A stretch of 55,364 bases of DNA from a virus. The notes under the pieces are model-generated. The model saw only the letters and a program-made list of their open reading frames with translations. It had not been told where the DNA came from and searched no databases. Made by a program: the position numbers and the translations under genes. The stretch is from IMG/VR virus record IMGVR_UViG_3300049459_000192, positions 1 to 55,364 of that record. One strand, 5' to 3'. Shown piece after piece: positions 31,939 to 39,836 of this stretch. Position 1 is the stretch's first letter, and every line of letters starts with the position of its first letter.

Positions 31939-32531
31939 GTCGGGCGGGCGCCCGCCAGTCCGGGAGCTTTGCCCTAAGCCTTGCCGAGTTTGCCGCGCAG
32001 ACAAGTGAAGCCATCGACGCCAGTGTGCGCGAGATCATCATCGAGGTCGGCAGTAGCCTGATCCGCATGTCTCCCGTGGGTAACCCGGAGATCTGGGCGC
32101 AGAACGCTGTAGCGACTCAGTACATCAAGGCCGTCGACGACCACAACGCAGCGCTGCGTAGCGATCCGGCCAACTTGACCAAGGGCGGCAGGCTCAAGAA
32201 GGGTCGCAAGCTCAACGACGGCATGGATATCGCTGCCCCGGAAGGCTACGTCGGCGGTCGCTTCCGCGCGAACTGGCACATCTCGCTCGGCGTAGTCGAG
32301 AACGTCACCTTTGACGAGGTCGACCCGAGCGGCGCCGAAACCACTGCCGCGCTGGTCGCCGCAATGAGCGACTTCACCGCCGGCCAGATCGCCTACATCA
32401 TCAACAATCTGCCTTACGCAATTCCGTTGGAGTTCGGCCATTCCACGCAGGCACCCGGCGGGATGGTTCGGGTAACCGTGGCTCGCTTCCAGCAGATCGT
32501 GCAGGAGGCCATCAGGAACAATCAGGTATGA
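31935..32531 (+). CDS. Tail completion protein, HK97 gp10-like
   Basis: The product has 198 residues, starting at GTG 31935, overlapping the stopper stop. Segments LIRMSPVGNP, RFRANWHISLG and YIINNLPYAIPLEFGHS follow the HK97 gp10-like family (neck/tail completion). A basic insertion (GGRLKKGRKLND) lies near residue 85. Confidence 0.75.
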   Translation: MSRAGARQSGSFALSLAEFAAQTSEAIDASVREIIIEVGSSLIRMSPVGNPEIWAQNAVATQYIKAVDDHNAALRSDPANLTKGGRLKKGRKLNDGMDIAAPEGYVGGRFRANWHISLGVVENVTFDEVDPSGAETTAALVAAMSDFTAGQIAYIINNLPYAIPLEFGHSTQAPGGMVRVTVARFQQIVQEAIRNNQV

Positions 32532-32944
32532 GTCACGCGATCATCGCCTCTATCTACGAAGCAAAGCTCATCACTTGGAACAATGCGAGGCCGGAGAAGT
32601 TGAAGATCGTCTTTGAGAACATGGCGTACACGCCGGCAGCGGATGAAACCTATCTGCGAGCGTTCACGCTCCCGGGCGATACCGCGAGCAACACGCTCGG
32701 CGGCGATCACCGGCTGTTCACTGGGGTCTTCCAGGTGAGCATCATCGCGCCGGCGGGCACCGGGAAGACCAAGACGAACCCCATAGCGGAAGAGCTGATC
32801 GATCTGTTCCCGTTATACGCCAGGGACACGAAGGGCTTGGTCACCGTGGTGACGATGTCGCCAGTCGACCCAGGCCCCGGCACCACCGGCGATTCCACCT
32901 ACACCTTCCCGGTCTCGTTCTTGTACCGAGCCGACAGCAATTGA
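32528..32944 (+). CDS. Tail terminator protein
   Basis: The product has 138 residues; the ATG overlaps the gp10-like stop. LRAFTLPGDTASNTLGGDHRLFTGVFQVSI is residues 38-67 and matches the minor tail U-like/DUF4128 pattern. It caps the tail tube and joins it to the head. Confidence 0.75.
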   Translation: MSHAIIASIYEAKLITWNNARPEKLKIVFENMAYTPAADETYLRAFTLPGDTASNTLGGDHRLFTGVFQVSIIAPAGTGKTKTNPIAEELIDLFPLYARDTKGLVTVVTMSPVDPGPGTTGDSTYTFPVSFLYRADSN

Positions 32945-32994
32945 GCGGCTCGCGCTAGAATCGATCCACGTAAATGGGTAGATAGGGCGTCACC

Positions 32995-33255
32995 ATGGAT
33001 GAAGATACAAAAGCGCGATTACAGTGGCTGGATGAGTCGGCCGATGATCACGCCTGGAACAACCGCGACGAGATTATTGCCAGCGACAGGTGCATCTGCA
33101 CTGCCTGCGGGGAATGGTCTACGCCGAGTCAAATTACGAAGTGGTATCTGGAAAAGCATGCTTGTTGTCCTTTCTGCGGCCTTACCGGGGTCGTCATTGG
33201 CTCCAAATCTGGGTTGCCCCTTGAGGCTTATCAAGACTGCCGTATTCCTGAATAA
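32995..33255 (+). CDS. Small zinc-ribbon protein
   Basis: The product has 86 residues. Two cysteine pairs (CICTACG and CCPFCG) spaced about 24 residues apart form a zinc ribbon. It interrupts the tail genes between tail terminator and tail tube and may be an added gene of unknown use. Confidence 0.55.
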   Translation: MDEDTKARLQWLDESADDHAWNNRDEIIASDRCICTACGEWSTPSQITKWYLEKHACCPFCGLTGVVIGSKSGLPLEAYQDCRIPE

Positions 33256-33296
33256 CGGAACCGCCAAATAATTCGCCCATTGGGCAATCCCGAGAA

Positions 33297-33318
33297 CCCG
33301 CCATTGAGCGGGTTTTTT
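33297..33318 (+). terminator. Late-operon terminator upstream of the tail tube gene
   Basis: CCCGC/GCGGG with loop CATTGA and six Ts, followed by the linker TATCTGCAAAGAGG and the tail tube start. Confidence 0.8.
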
Positions 33319-33342
33319 CATATCTGCAAAGAGGAAATACCC

Positions 33343-33999
33343 ATGGGCTACAAGATCCCGAACGGCGGCACTTTCCAGCACGCTGCAACCTATGCTGCTG
33401 CACTGGCGTTCGCTTCCATCACCAACGCCGCTGAAGCTGTGGCCACCGTTGTGGGCGGCACGCTGAGCGCCGGCGATATCGTGTTGCTGGCTTCGGGCTG
33501 GAGCAAGCTGGACAGTAAGGTGGTTCGAGTGAAGGCGGCGACTGCCACGGCAATCACGCTGGAAGGCATCGATACCACTGATACCCAGATTTTCCCTGCT
33601 GCCGGTGGTGCCGGAACCATGCGCAAGGTACTGACCTGGGTGCAGATCCCGCAGATCTCTGATGTGGCGTTCTCCGGCGGTGAGCAAAATTACCTCGACG
33701 TGGTTTTCCTTGAGGATGACCAGGGCAAGCAAATTCCCACCGACAAGTCAGCCGCAAGCATGGTGCTAACCTTGGCCGACGACCCGACGCAGGACTTCAA
33801 CAAAGTGCTGATGAAGGCTGATGCCGGTAAGCAGGTCGAGGCAGCACGCTTGAATTTGCCCGGTAATGACACCCTGTTGTACGGCGCTTACACATCGTTC
33901 TCCAAGCAGCCAGCGGTGTCCCGCAACAACCTGTTGACGCGCACTGTGAACTTGGCGCTTCAGGCCGAGCCGACCCGCTACCTGACTGCTTCGGTGTAA
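33343..33999 (+). CDS. Major tail tube protein
   Basis: The product has 218 residues; ATG at 33343 follows AGAGG, and residues read upstream of it are terminator sequence. The product is beta-rich, with segments VGGTLSAGDIVLLASGWSKL and TWVQIPQISDVAFSGGEQNY, typical of lambda V-like tail tube proteins. It forms the hollow tail tube. Confidence 0.8.
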   Translation: MGYKIPNGGTFQHAATYAAALAFASITNAAEAVATVVGGTLSAGDIVLLASGWSKLDSKVVRVKAATATAITLEGIDTTDTQIFPAAGGAGTMRKVLTWVQIPQISDVAFSGGEQNYLDVVFLEDDQGKQIPTDKSAASMVLTLADDPTQDFNKVLMKADAGKQVEAARLNLPGNDTLLYGAYTSFSKQPAVSRNNLLTRTVNLALQAEPTRYLTASV

Positions 34000-34001
34000 C
34001 C

Positions 34002-34283
34002 ATGGCAAAAATCCGAATCGCCCAGAACCCGTCGTTCAAGGCCACGGTGCTGATCCCGATCGTTGGCAGCGAGCCCGAAAAGATTGAGTTCACGTTCAAG
34101 TATCGGGATCGGCTGGAACTGGCCGCTCTGTTTGATGAGTGGAATCGAAATCGCAAGGATGCCTTGGCCGCGCTTGGTGATCAGCCGTCTCTTCAAAGAT
34201 TCAAAAGCAGCTGGTTCACAGGTCGATTTGACCAGTTTCAACAACGCCAAGAACAACCTCGCAGCCATCAGCGAAGAGTATAA
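34002..34283 (+). CDS. Tail assembly chaperone, cut off by deletion
   Basis: The product has 93 residues. The first 60 or so (KIRIAQNPSFKATVLIPIVG, then FKYRDRLELAALFDEW) match the short tail assembly chaperones of this phage type. From about residue 65 (34195) the frame runs through sequence that belongs to the tape measure gene in another frame, so the C-terminal 30 residues (QRFKSSWFTGRFDQ onward) are an accidental tail. No programmed-slippage site or longer product is left. Confidence 0.7.
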   Translation: MAKIRIAQNPSFKATVLIPIVGSEPEKIEFTFKYRDRLELAALFDEWNRNRKDALAALGDQPSLQRFKSSWFTGRFDQFQQRQEQPRSHQRRV

Positions 34284-35655
34284 AAACGCCCAGAAGGAAC
34301 TGGACGCCGCGCAGAAGGCTGGGCTCGTTTCCCAAGCCGACTACGCCTTGAAGCGGGAAGCGCTGATCGGCAACGAGCGCGACGAAGTAACTGCGGCTTA
34401 CGAGGCGGAGATTGCCGCGCTGGAAGCCGCGAAGTCGAAGAAGACCACCTCTGCCGCGCAAAGCATTCAACTGGATCAGAAGATCGCCGACGCCCGCGCG
34501 GGGATGGTCAAGGCGCAGAAGGACGCGGACAGCCAACTCGATGTTCTGGCTACGAACGAGACTGGCCGCCTCGCTCGACAAGAGCGAGCGATTACGACCT
34601 ACGTTCAGGCCTTGGCTCAGCAACAGCGAGCGCTGGAACTGGCAGGGCAGCGAGCCGTTCTCGGCGTCGGGCAGGGCGATCGCCAGAACGCGCTCAACAA
34701 CGAGCTGAACAGCCAGCAGGATAGGTTTGCTCAGCAGTCGCTGGAACTGGCAAACCAGAAGTCAGATCCGTCGCGGAACATGTCGGAGGAGGAGTTCGCC
34801 CGGAAGTCGCAGGCTCTTGCCGATGCGAACAAAGCTGCCACCGACCAAATACGCCAGAACTACGCGGACGTGGAAGCGGCACAAGGTGATTGGACTAAAG
34901 GCGCGACCTCGGCTTGGGCCAACTACCTGGATTCAGCGAGCAACATAGCCGGACAAACGAAAACTCTGTTCGGCAATGCCTTCAGTTCGATGGAAGACGC
35001 CGTCGTCAACTTCGCTATGACCGGGAAGCTCTCGTTCGCTGACTTCACTAAGTCGATACTGGCGGACATGGCGCGGATCGCGACTCGGCAGGCCAGCTCG
35101 GCGTTGCTGAGCAGTTTGGTAGGCGCCGCGAGCAGTTATTTCACTGGCGGCAGTTCCGGCACTGGCAATGGTTTCGTCGCAGGATCGGCCGGTGCGACAT
35201 CGTCAAATCTCGGCGCCTCACAGGCTGGTTATTCGTCGGCCTATCTACAGGCCGACGGTGGCGCTTGGGCAAACGGCGTGCAGATGTTTGCGAACGGCGG
35301 AGCCTTCACCAACTCGATCGTGAGCAAGCCGACAGCGTTCGGTATGGCTGGCGGCGGTCTCGGCGTAATGGGCGAGGCGGGGGAGGAGGCAATCATGCCG
35401 CTGACTCGCACTGCTGGTGGCCAACTGGGTGTTCGCGCCGTTAGCGGCGGCGGGAGCGGTGGCGGCAACGTCTACAACTTCCCGGTGGCTGTGTCCGTTC
35501 AGACCGCAGGCAGCGGGGGTGCAGCAAGCGTGGAAGACACAACGCAGTTGGGCAAGGGCATCCAGCAGGCAGCAAAAACTGAAGCTGAAACCGCAATTGC
35601 TCGAGCGCTGCAGCCTGGCGGTTCTATCTGGCGCCTTACAAACGGGAGGGGCTGA
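34195..35655 (+). pseudogene. Tape measure protein, N-terminally deleted
   Basis: The C-terminal 486 residues or so are present: a coiled-coil region, then KGATSAWANYLDSASNIAGQ, FGNAFSSMEDAVVNFAMTGK and LADMARIATRQASSALL (lambda tail_lambda_C type), glycine-rich repeats and a GMAGGGLGVMGEAGEEAIMPL segment. Tape measures of this group usually exceed 1000 residues, so more than half is missing, including the N-terminus. No start codon with a ribosome site exists at the junction, and the frame differs from the chaperone's. It cannot set tail length. Confidence 0.8.
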
Positions 35656-35993
35656 TGGCCATCGAAACATTCATCTGGTCGACTCAGCACGGTGACTCAC
35701 CCGAGATTACCTATCGGGTGCGCACCGCGCAGTTCGGCGACGGCTACAAGCAGGAAGTTGGCGACGGGCCAAACAACAAGGAAGACTCCTACCCGATCAC
35801 CTTCAGCGGCCCACAGGCCAAGGTTTTGGAGATCATGGCATTCCTCGATCGGCACGCTGGCGCGAAAGCTTTCCTCTGGACAACGCCGCTGGGCCAGCTC
35901 GGCCTGTTCACATGCAAGAACCCGGTACCCACTCCGATGGGAGGTAGGGTCTTCAAAATAACCGCCACGTTTGAGCGGGCATTTCATCCATAA
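35655..35993 (+). CDS. Minor tail protein M-like
   Basis: The product has 112 residues. ATG at 35655 overlaps the tape-measure stop. QFGDGYKQEVGDGPN and FLWTTPLGQLGLFTC follow the lambda gpM family. It joins the tail tip. Confidence 0.85.
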   Translation: MAIETFIWSTQHGDSPEITYRVRTAQFGDGYKQEVGDGPNNKEDSYPITFSGPQAKVLEIMAFLDRHAGAKAFLWTTPLGQLGLFTCKNPVPTPMGGRVFKITATFERAFHP

Positions 35994-36002
35994 GGGGCAA
36001 CC

Positions 36003-36752
36003 ATGCCGCTGATCAGTGACATCCAGGTGATTGAGCCTGGCAGCGAAGTGCTGCTCTTTGAATTGGACGGCACGGACTATGGGGCAGATGTTTTACGCTT
36101 TCACGGTCACGCGATCCCGCACACACCGGGCGAGTTGATCGCCGCCGGCGCGGATGCCGATCAACTGCCGGCGAAAGCAATCTACTGGCAGGGCAACGAG
36201 TACAGCGCCTGGCCGATGCAGATCGATGGCATTGAGGCGAACGGCGACGGGACGGCAGTGCGGCCGACACTGTCGGTTGGCAACGTCAACGGCCGCATCA
36301 CCGCGCTGTGCCTTGCGTTCGAGGATTTGCTCGAGTTCAAGCTCACGATGCGTCACACGCTCGGCAGCTATCTCGATGCCGCCAACTTTCCAGCTGGCAA
36401 TCCGACGGCAGATCCGACCCAAGAGACGATCGAGGTCTGGTACATCGACCAGAAAACGAACGAGGACGGGGAGAATGTCAGTTGGGAGTTGGCCAGCCCG
36501 GGCGACGTCGGCGGCGAATCCATCGGCCGTCAGGCTACGACGCTGTGTCACTGGTGCCTCACCGGTGGCTACCGGGGGCCGAACTGCGGCTACACCGGGC
36601 CGTACGTTACGAAGGACGGTGTCGTCACCGACAACCCCGAACTGGATCAGTGTGACGCCACGCTCGGCAAGGGCTGCATCCCGCGCTTCGGCGAAGGCAA
36701 CCCGCTGCCGTTTGGTGGATTCCCGGCTGTTTCCCTGATCGCACGGAGCTGA
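36003..36752 (+). CDS. Minor tail protein L-like
   Basis: The product has 249 residues. It contains ALCLAFEDLLEFKLTMRHTL and four cysteines in CHWCLTGGYRGPNCGYTG plus CDATLGKGC, the iron-sulphur cluster ligands of lambda gpL. It helps form the tail tip with M, K, I and J. Confidence 0.85.
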   Translation: MPLISDIQVIEPGSEVLLFELDGTDYGADVLRFHGHAIPHTPGELIAAGADADQLPAKAIYWQGNEYSAWPMQIDGIEANGDGTAVRPTLSVGNVNGRITALCLAFEDLLEFKLTMRHTLGSYLDAANFPAGNPTADPTQETIEVWYIDQKTNEDGENVSWELASPGDVGGESIGRQATTLCHWCLTGGYRGPNCGYTGPYVTKDGVVTDNPELDQCDATLGKGCIPRFGEGNPLPFGGFPAVSLIARS

Positions 36753-36753
36753 C

Positions 36754-37518
36754 ATGCGAAAGCACATCTTGAATGCGATCCAAGCGCACGCGGCGGCCGA
36801 GTACCCGAAAGAGTGCTGCGGGCTGCTGCTGGCGATCGGGCGCAAGCAGCGGTACTTCCCTTGCATCAACGTTTCGAACGAGCCGAACGAAGAGTTTCGA
36901 ATCGATCCGGAGCAATACGCAGCCGCCGAAGACATCGGCGAAGTGATCGGGGTGGTTCATTCACATCCGGACGCAACCAGCAGGCCTTCACCGCGCGACC
37001 TCGCCATGTGCGAAGCGACGGCGATGCCCTGGCACATTCTGAGCTGGCCGGAAGGCGACCTGCGCACCATCGTTCCCACCGGTGAAGTTCCGCTTTTGAA
37101 ACGGCCGTTCGTGCACGGTGCCTGGGACTGCTGGCAGGTCTGCGCCGATTGGTACAGGCACGAATGGGGGCTGGAGTTCGAGGCTTTCAAGCGCGCCGAT
37201 GGCTGGTGGGAGAGCAAGGACAACACCAGCCTGTACGAGGCGAACTATGAAGCCGCCGGCTTCTGCCGGGTCGACCAGCCGCAGCGCGGTGACATGATCG
37301 TGATGGAAGTAGGGCGCACGGCACACCCGAATCATGCCGGGATCTTCCTCGGCGCTGATCCAGCGCTGCCAGGTGAAGACGCGGCGACGTTCGGCCCCGG
37401 CCCGTTCTTGTTACACCACCTGTACGGCAGGCCGTCAGAAGTTATCGTTTTCGGTGGGCCGTGGCTCGACCGAACACGCCTGATTCTCAGGCACAGGGGG
37501 GCAGAATTAAGCACATAA
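36754..37518 (+). CDS. Tail assembly protein K-like (JAMM and NlpC/P60)
   Basis: The product has 254 residues. The N-terminal JAMM metalloprotease motif HSHP (69-72), with an upstream glutamate and D82, is followed by an NlpC/P60 cell-wall hydrolase with the catalytic cysteine in WDCWQVC (C126) and a later HAGIFLG histidine. It may open peptidoglycan during DNA entry. Confidence 0.9.
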   Translation: MRKHILNAIQAHAAAEYPKECCGLLLAIGRKQRYFPCINVSNEPNEEFRIDPEQYAAAEDIGEVIGVVHSHPDATSRPSPRDLAMCEATAMPWHILSWPEGDLRTIVPTGEVPLLKRPFVHGAWDCWQVCADWYRHEWGLEFEAFKRADGWWESKDNTSLYEANYEAAGFCRVDQPQRGDMIVMEVGRTAHPNHAGIFLGADPALPGEDAATFGPGPFLLHHLYGRPSEVIVFGGPWLDRTRLILRHRGAELST

Positions 37519-37592
37519 TGTTGGAGAGTTTTCCGTGGTGGAGGCAAAGACCGTCGAATGATAATCTCATTTTTTTCAGACGATGGATCGCA

Positions 37593-37991
37593 ATGATCGA
37601 CAAGCTTCTAACTACCGCACTTGCATGCGCTGTTTTGCTCGGCTCCCCATCTGCAATGGCTTGGACTGATGACGGTGGGAAGATAGTTTTTAGTCGTGGC
37701 GAAATAGACCATTGTTCGCAACTAGCCCTCGACGCTGGCGCGATAATGCTCGGCAGGCAGGCAAATGAGCCGCCTTATTTTGATCAAGACCAATATGAAG
37801 TGCCATCAGCGGCGAGAAAAAGCATGCGGGAAAGTTTGTCACGAATGGTGCTTACCTACCCCGTACGAGACACTGCTGAAGAAAGGCAGAACGATCTTAA
37901 GGACTTTATGAAGTCGGCGAAGCTGATCTGCATAAAAGCCTATATGGAGTCGGTTCCTGCGAGCCCTCACGCACAGACAGCAGCACCCTGA
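37593..37991 (+). CDS. Secreted hypothetical protein among tail genes
   Basis: The product has 132 residues. ATG at 37593 is chosen because it starts a clear signal peptide (MIDKLLTTALACAVLLG, cleavage after AMA). The mature part is helical with two cysteines. It is AT-richer than its neighbours and lies between K and I with two lipoproteins, a likely lysogen-expressed block. Confidence 0.55.
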   Translation: MIDKLLTTALACAVLLGSPSAMAWTDDGGKIVFSRGEIDHCSQLALDAGAIMLGRQANEPPYFDQDQYEVPSAARKSMRESLSRMVLTYPVRDTAEERQNDLKDFMKSAKLICIKAYMESVPASPHAQTAAP

Positions 37992-38065
37992 CCCTTGCGG
38001 TGCACAAATTTTTGCACGCTTCCAGCGGGTGTTACATTGCCAGCATTTCCACAGGAGTGACCTGC

Positions 38066-38407
38066 ATGAAATTGATCGTAGGAGCGCTGGCATTTGCGCT
38101 ATTGGCGGGTTGCTCTGACAATGGCCCGATCAAAGTTGGTCCCGACACGTACACGATTTCAACTCGCGTACCTTTCGGCGGCCCTGCCTCCGCTAAGGGG
38201 TAGGCCTTGAAAGAGGCGAACGTTTTTTGCGCCTCACAGGGGCGTGAAATACTCCTCGATCACATGCAGGCAAGTGAATGTGCGCTGCATGGAGGCTGCG
38301 GCGAAGCTGAGATCTTTTTTTTCTGTTTAGCAGTCGGTGATCCACAGTTGAAACGGCAGAAATACAATCCTGACCCAACTCAAAAAATCGAAATCGATCA
38401 GCGTTGA
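38066..38407 (+). pseudogene. Lipoprotein gene with an in-frame amber codon
   Basis: ATG 38066 begins a lipoprotein signal (LIVGALAFALLAGC, lipid cysteine C16). The frame stops at TAG 38201-38203 after 45 codons, then continues in the same frame for 67 codons of cysteine-bearing, protein-like sequence (ALKEANVFCASQGREILL onward) to 38407. A CAG-to-TAG change restores one protein of 113 residues. A small lysogenic-conversion lipoprotein is likely; only a 45-residue stub would be made unless the stop is suppressed. Confidence 0.6.
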
Positions 38408-38424
38408 ATTTTGGATTTATAAAA

Positions 38425-38751
38425 ATGGGTAATCTGTCTCGCTTAAACGAGCTCTTGGTCGAGCACAATTGTGTTCACTCCATGAGCATCGCAATAAAGG
38501 ATTTTAAGTACAATCTATCGTTGACGATGTCGTCTTCCGATGATCCTGAGACAGGTGCGGTAACTATTGGCTTCCAAGACGTCAGTGCGCTGAACCTGGA
38601 CGGTTTCGGCGGCGGACTAACCCAATTTATGGATCTCGTCGTGAGTCGCATCGACGAAGGTCTGGACAGGATCCGGTACGAACTGAGGGACATTGAAAAC
38701 GAGAAAATCTCGTTCTATTTTTTCACCTTCAGCGCCAATTGTAAGGAGTAA
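38425..38751 (+). CDS. Hypothetical protein (108 aa)
   Basis: ATG at 38425 is preferred over TTG 38404. The protein has beta-strand character (MSIAIKDFKYNLSLTMS) and an amphipathic helix (LVVSRIDEGLDRIRYEL). No domain is recognised. It is part of the accessory block between tail genes K and I. Confidence 0.5.
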   Translation: MGNLSRLNELLVEHNCVHSMSIAIKDFKYNLSLTMSSSDDPETGAVTIGFQDVSALNLDGFGGGLTQFMDLVVSRIDEGLDRIRYELRDIENEKISFYFFTFSANCKE

Positions 38752-38753
38752 AA

Positions 38754-39110
38754 ATGCGTATTTTGATAGGAGCGTTGGCGGTAGCGCTGTTGGCAGGGTG
38801 TGCGACCACGAACGACATTCGGAATAATCCGCCCATCGTGAAGGTGTCTTCAAATAAGTCCGCGAAACATGTTGCTGAGTGCATCCGTGATGGTTGGCAG
38901 GGCACTTCGTTGGTCGGCGGTAGCGTAGGAGGGGTTTTACAGACTTCCGGTGAAAAATATTCGGTGATCGCACCGAACCCAGAATCGCCTTGGCATGTCG
39001 CTGACATAACACCGACTCCGAGCGGCTCTGCAGTTGCTTACCACTTCTTTCGAACCTGGCAGGATCCATCCTCAAGCGTTACCGATGTAGTTAGAAATTG
39101 CTCTCGATAG
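38754..39110 (+). CDS. Small lipoprotein in the tail-tip gene block
   Basis: The product has 118 residues; ATG follows AAGGAG. Signal MRILIGALAVALLAGC puts the lipid cysteine at C16; the mature part has two more cysteines and ends VVRNCSR. The signal closely resembles that of the lipoprotein at 38066. Position near the adhesion genes recalls phage lipoproteins that block receptors, but that is inference. Confidence 0.65.
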   Translation: MRILIGALAVALLAGCATTNDIRNNPPIVKVSSNKSAKHVAECIRDGWQGTSLVGGSVGGVLQTSGEKYSVIAPNPESPWHVADITPTPSGSAVAYHFFRTWQDPSSSVTDVVRNCSR

Positions 39111-39127
39111 TGACCATTTTTTTCAAG

Positions 39128-39147
39128 CCGCCCAAGGGCGGTTTTTT
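39128..39147 (+). terminator. Late-operon terminator upstream of the I-like gene
   Basis: CCGCCC/GGGCGG is a tight stem with a two-base loop, followed by six Ts and the linker ATTGCCCGGAGAA before the next start. Confidence 0.75.
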
Positions 39148-39164
39148 ATTGCCCGGAGAACAGC

Positions 39165-39779
39165 ATGGCGGCCACAGTTGCGCATTACACACCCAGAACT
39201 CGGGTTCTCCTAACGAGGCAGCTCGCGAGCAAATTTGGTGAAGTCCATCACTTGCTGCTGGATTCAGGCCAAGCGACAGAGGTCTTCAGAGCGCTCAGCG
39301 TCATCCTTGCGGGATTCCAAGAGGAAATCAAAAGGCTTGATCGACTTGGAATGCGCTTTGCGATTTATCGAAACGGCAAAAACGCGGGACTCAGCGAGCT
39401 CGGCTTATCCGGCACGAGGATTTTGAAGATTGTTCCGGTGATCTCGGGCAGCAAGAGAGCCGGAGTACTGCAAACAGTGGTTGGGGCCGTACTGATCGCT
39501 CTTGCTTACTTCAACCCGTTCGGTGCGTTTTCCGGGCCAGCGGTATCCGCGCTGTATGCCGCAGGTATTGCCTCGACCGCCGGCGGCGTTATCCAAATGC
39601 TCAGCCCCCAAGCAAAGGGCTTGTCGCAAAGCGCCTCCCCGGAAAACTCACCGTCCTACGCCTTCGGCAGCGCCAAGAACACCACGGCTAGTGGCAACCC
39701 GGTACCGATCTGCATCGGCGAGCGCCGGTGGGGTGGGATGATTATCTCGGCCTCGATCATGGCCGAAGACAAGGTGTAA
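39165..39779 (+). CDS. Tail assembly protein I-like
   Basis: The product has 204 residues; ATG follows CGGAGAA. VFRALSVILAGFQEEI, then two hydrophobic segments (VVGAVLIALAYFNPFGAF, SALYAAGIASTAGGVIQML) and AKGLSQSASPEN, with the closing PVPICIGERRWGGMIIS, are the lambda gpI family. It needs J for tail tip assembly. Confidence 0.85.
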   Translation: MAATVAHYTPRTRVLLTRQLASKFGEVHHLLLDSGQATEVFRALSVILAGFQEEIKRLDRLGMRFAIYRNGKNAGLSELGLSGTRILKIVPVISGSKRAGVLQTVVGAVLIALAYFNPFGAFSGPAVSALYAAGIASTAGGVIQMLSPQAKGLSQSASPENSPSYAFGSAKNTTASGNPVPICIGERRWGGMIISASIMAEDKV

Positions 39780-39836
39780 GCAGACAGCAGCACGACGGCC
39801 GCCCGAGAGACGGTTTTTTTATGCCTGGAGGAAAGC

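Noticed and set aside
36093-36935. Minus-strand open frame of 280 codons
   Set aside because: It is antisense to the L- and K-like tail genes, which carry clear motifs.
5254-38203. Recoded amber codon used throughout the phage
   Set aside because: Only two in-frame TAG cases are seen and no suppressor tRNA is in the window; point mutation is the simpler explanation.
39795-39820. Terminator before the J-like gene
   Set aside because: Only a three-base stem precedes the T run, so the hairpin is too weak to call.
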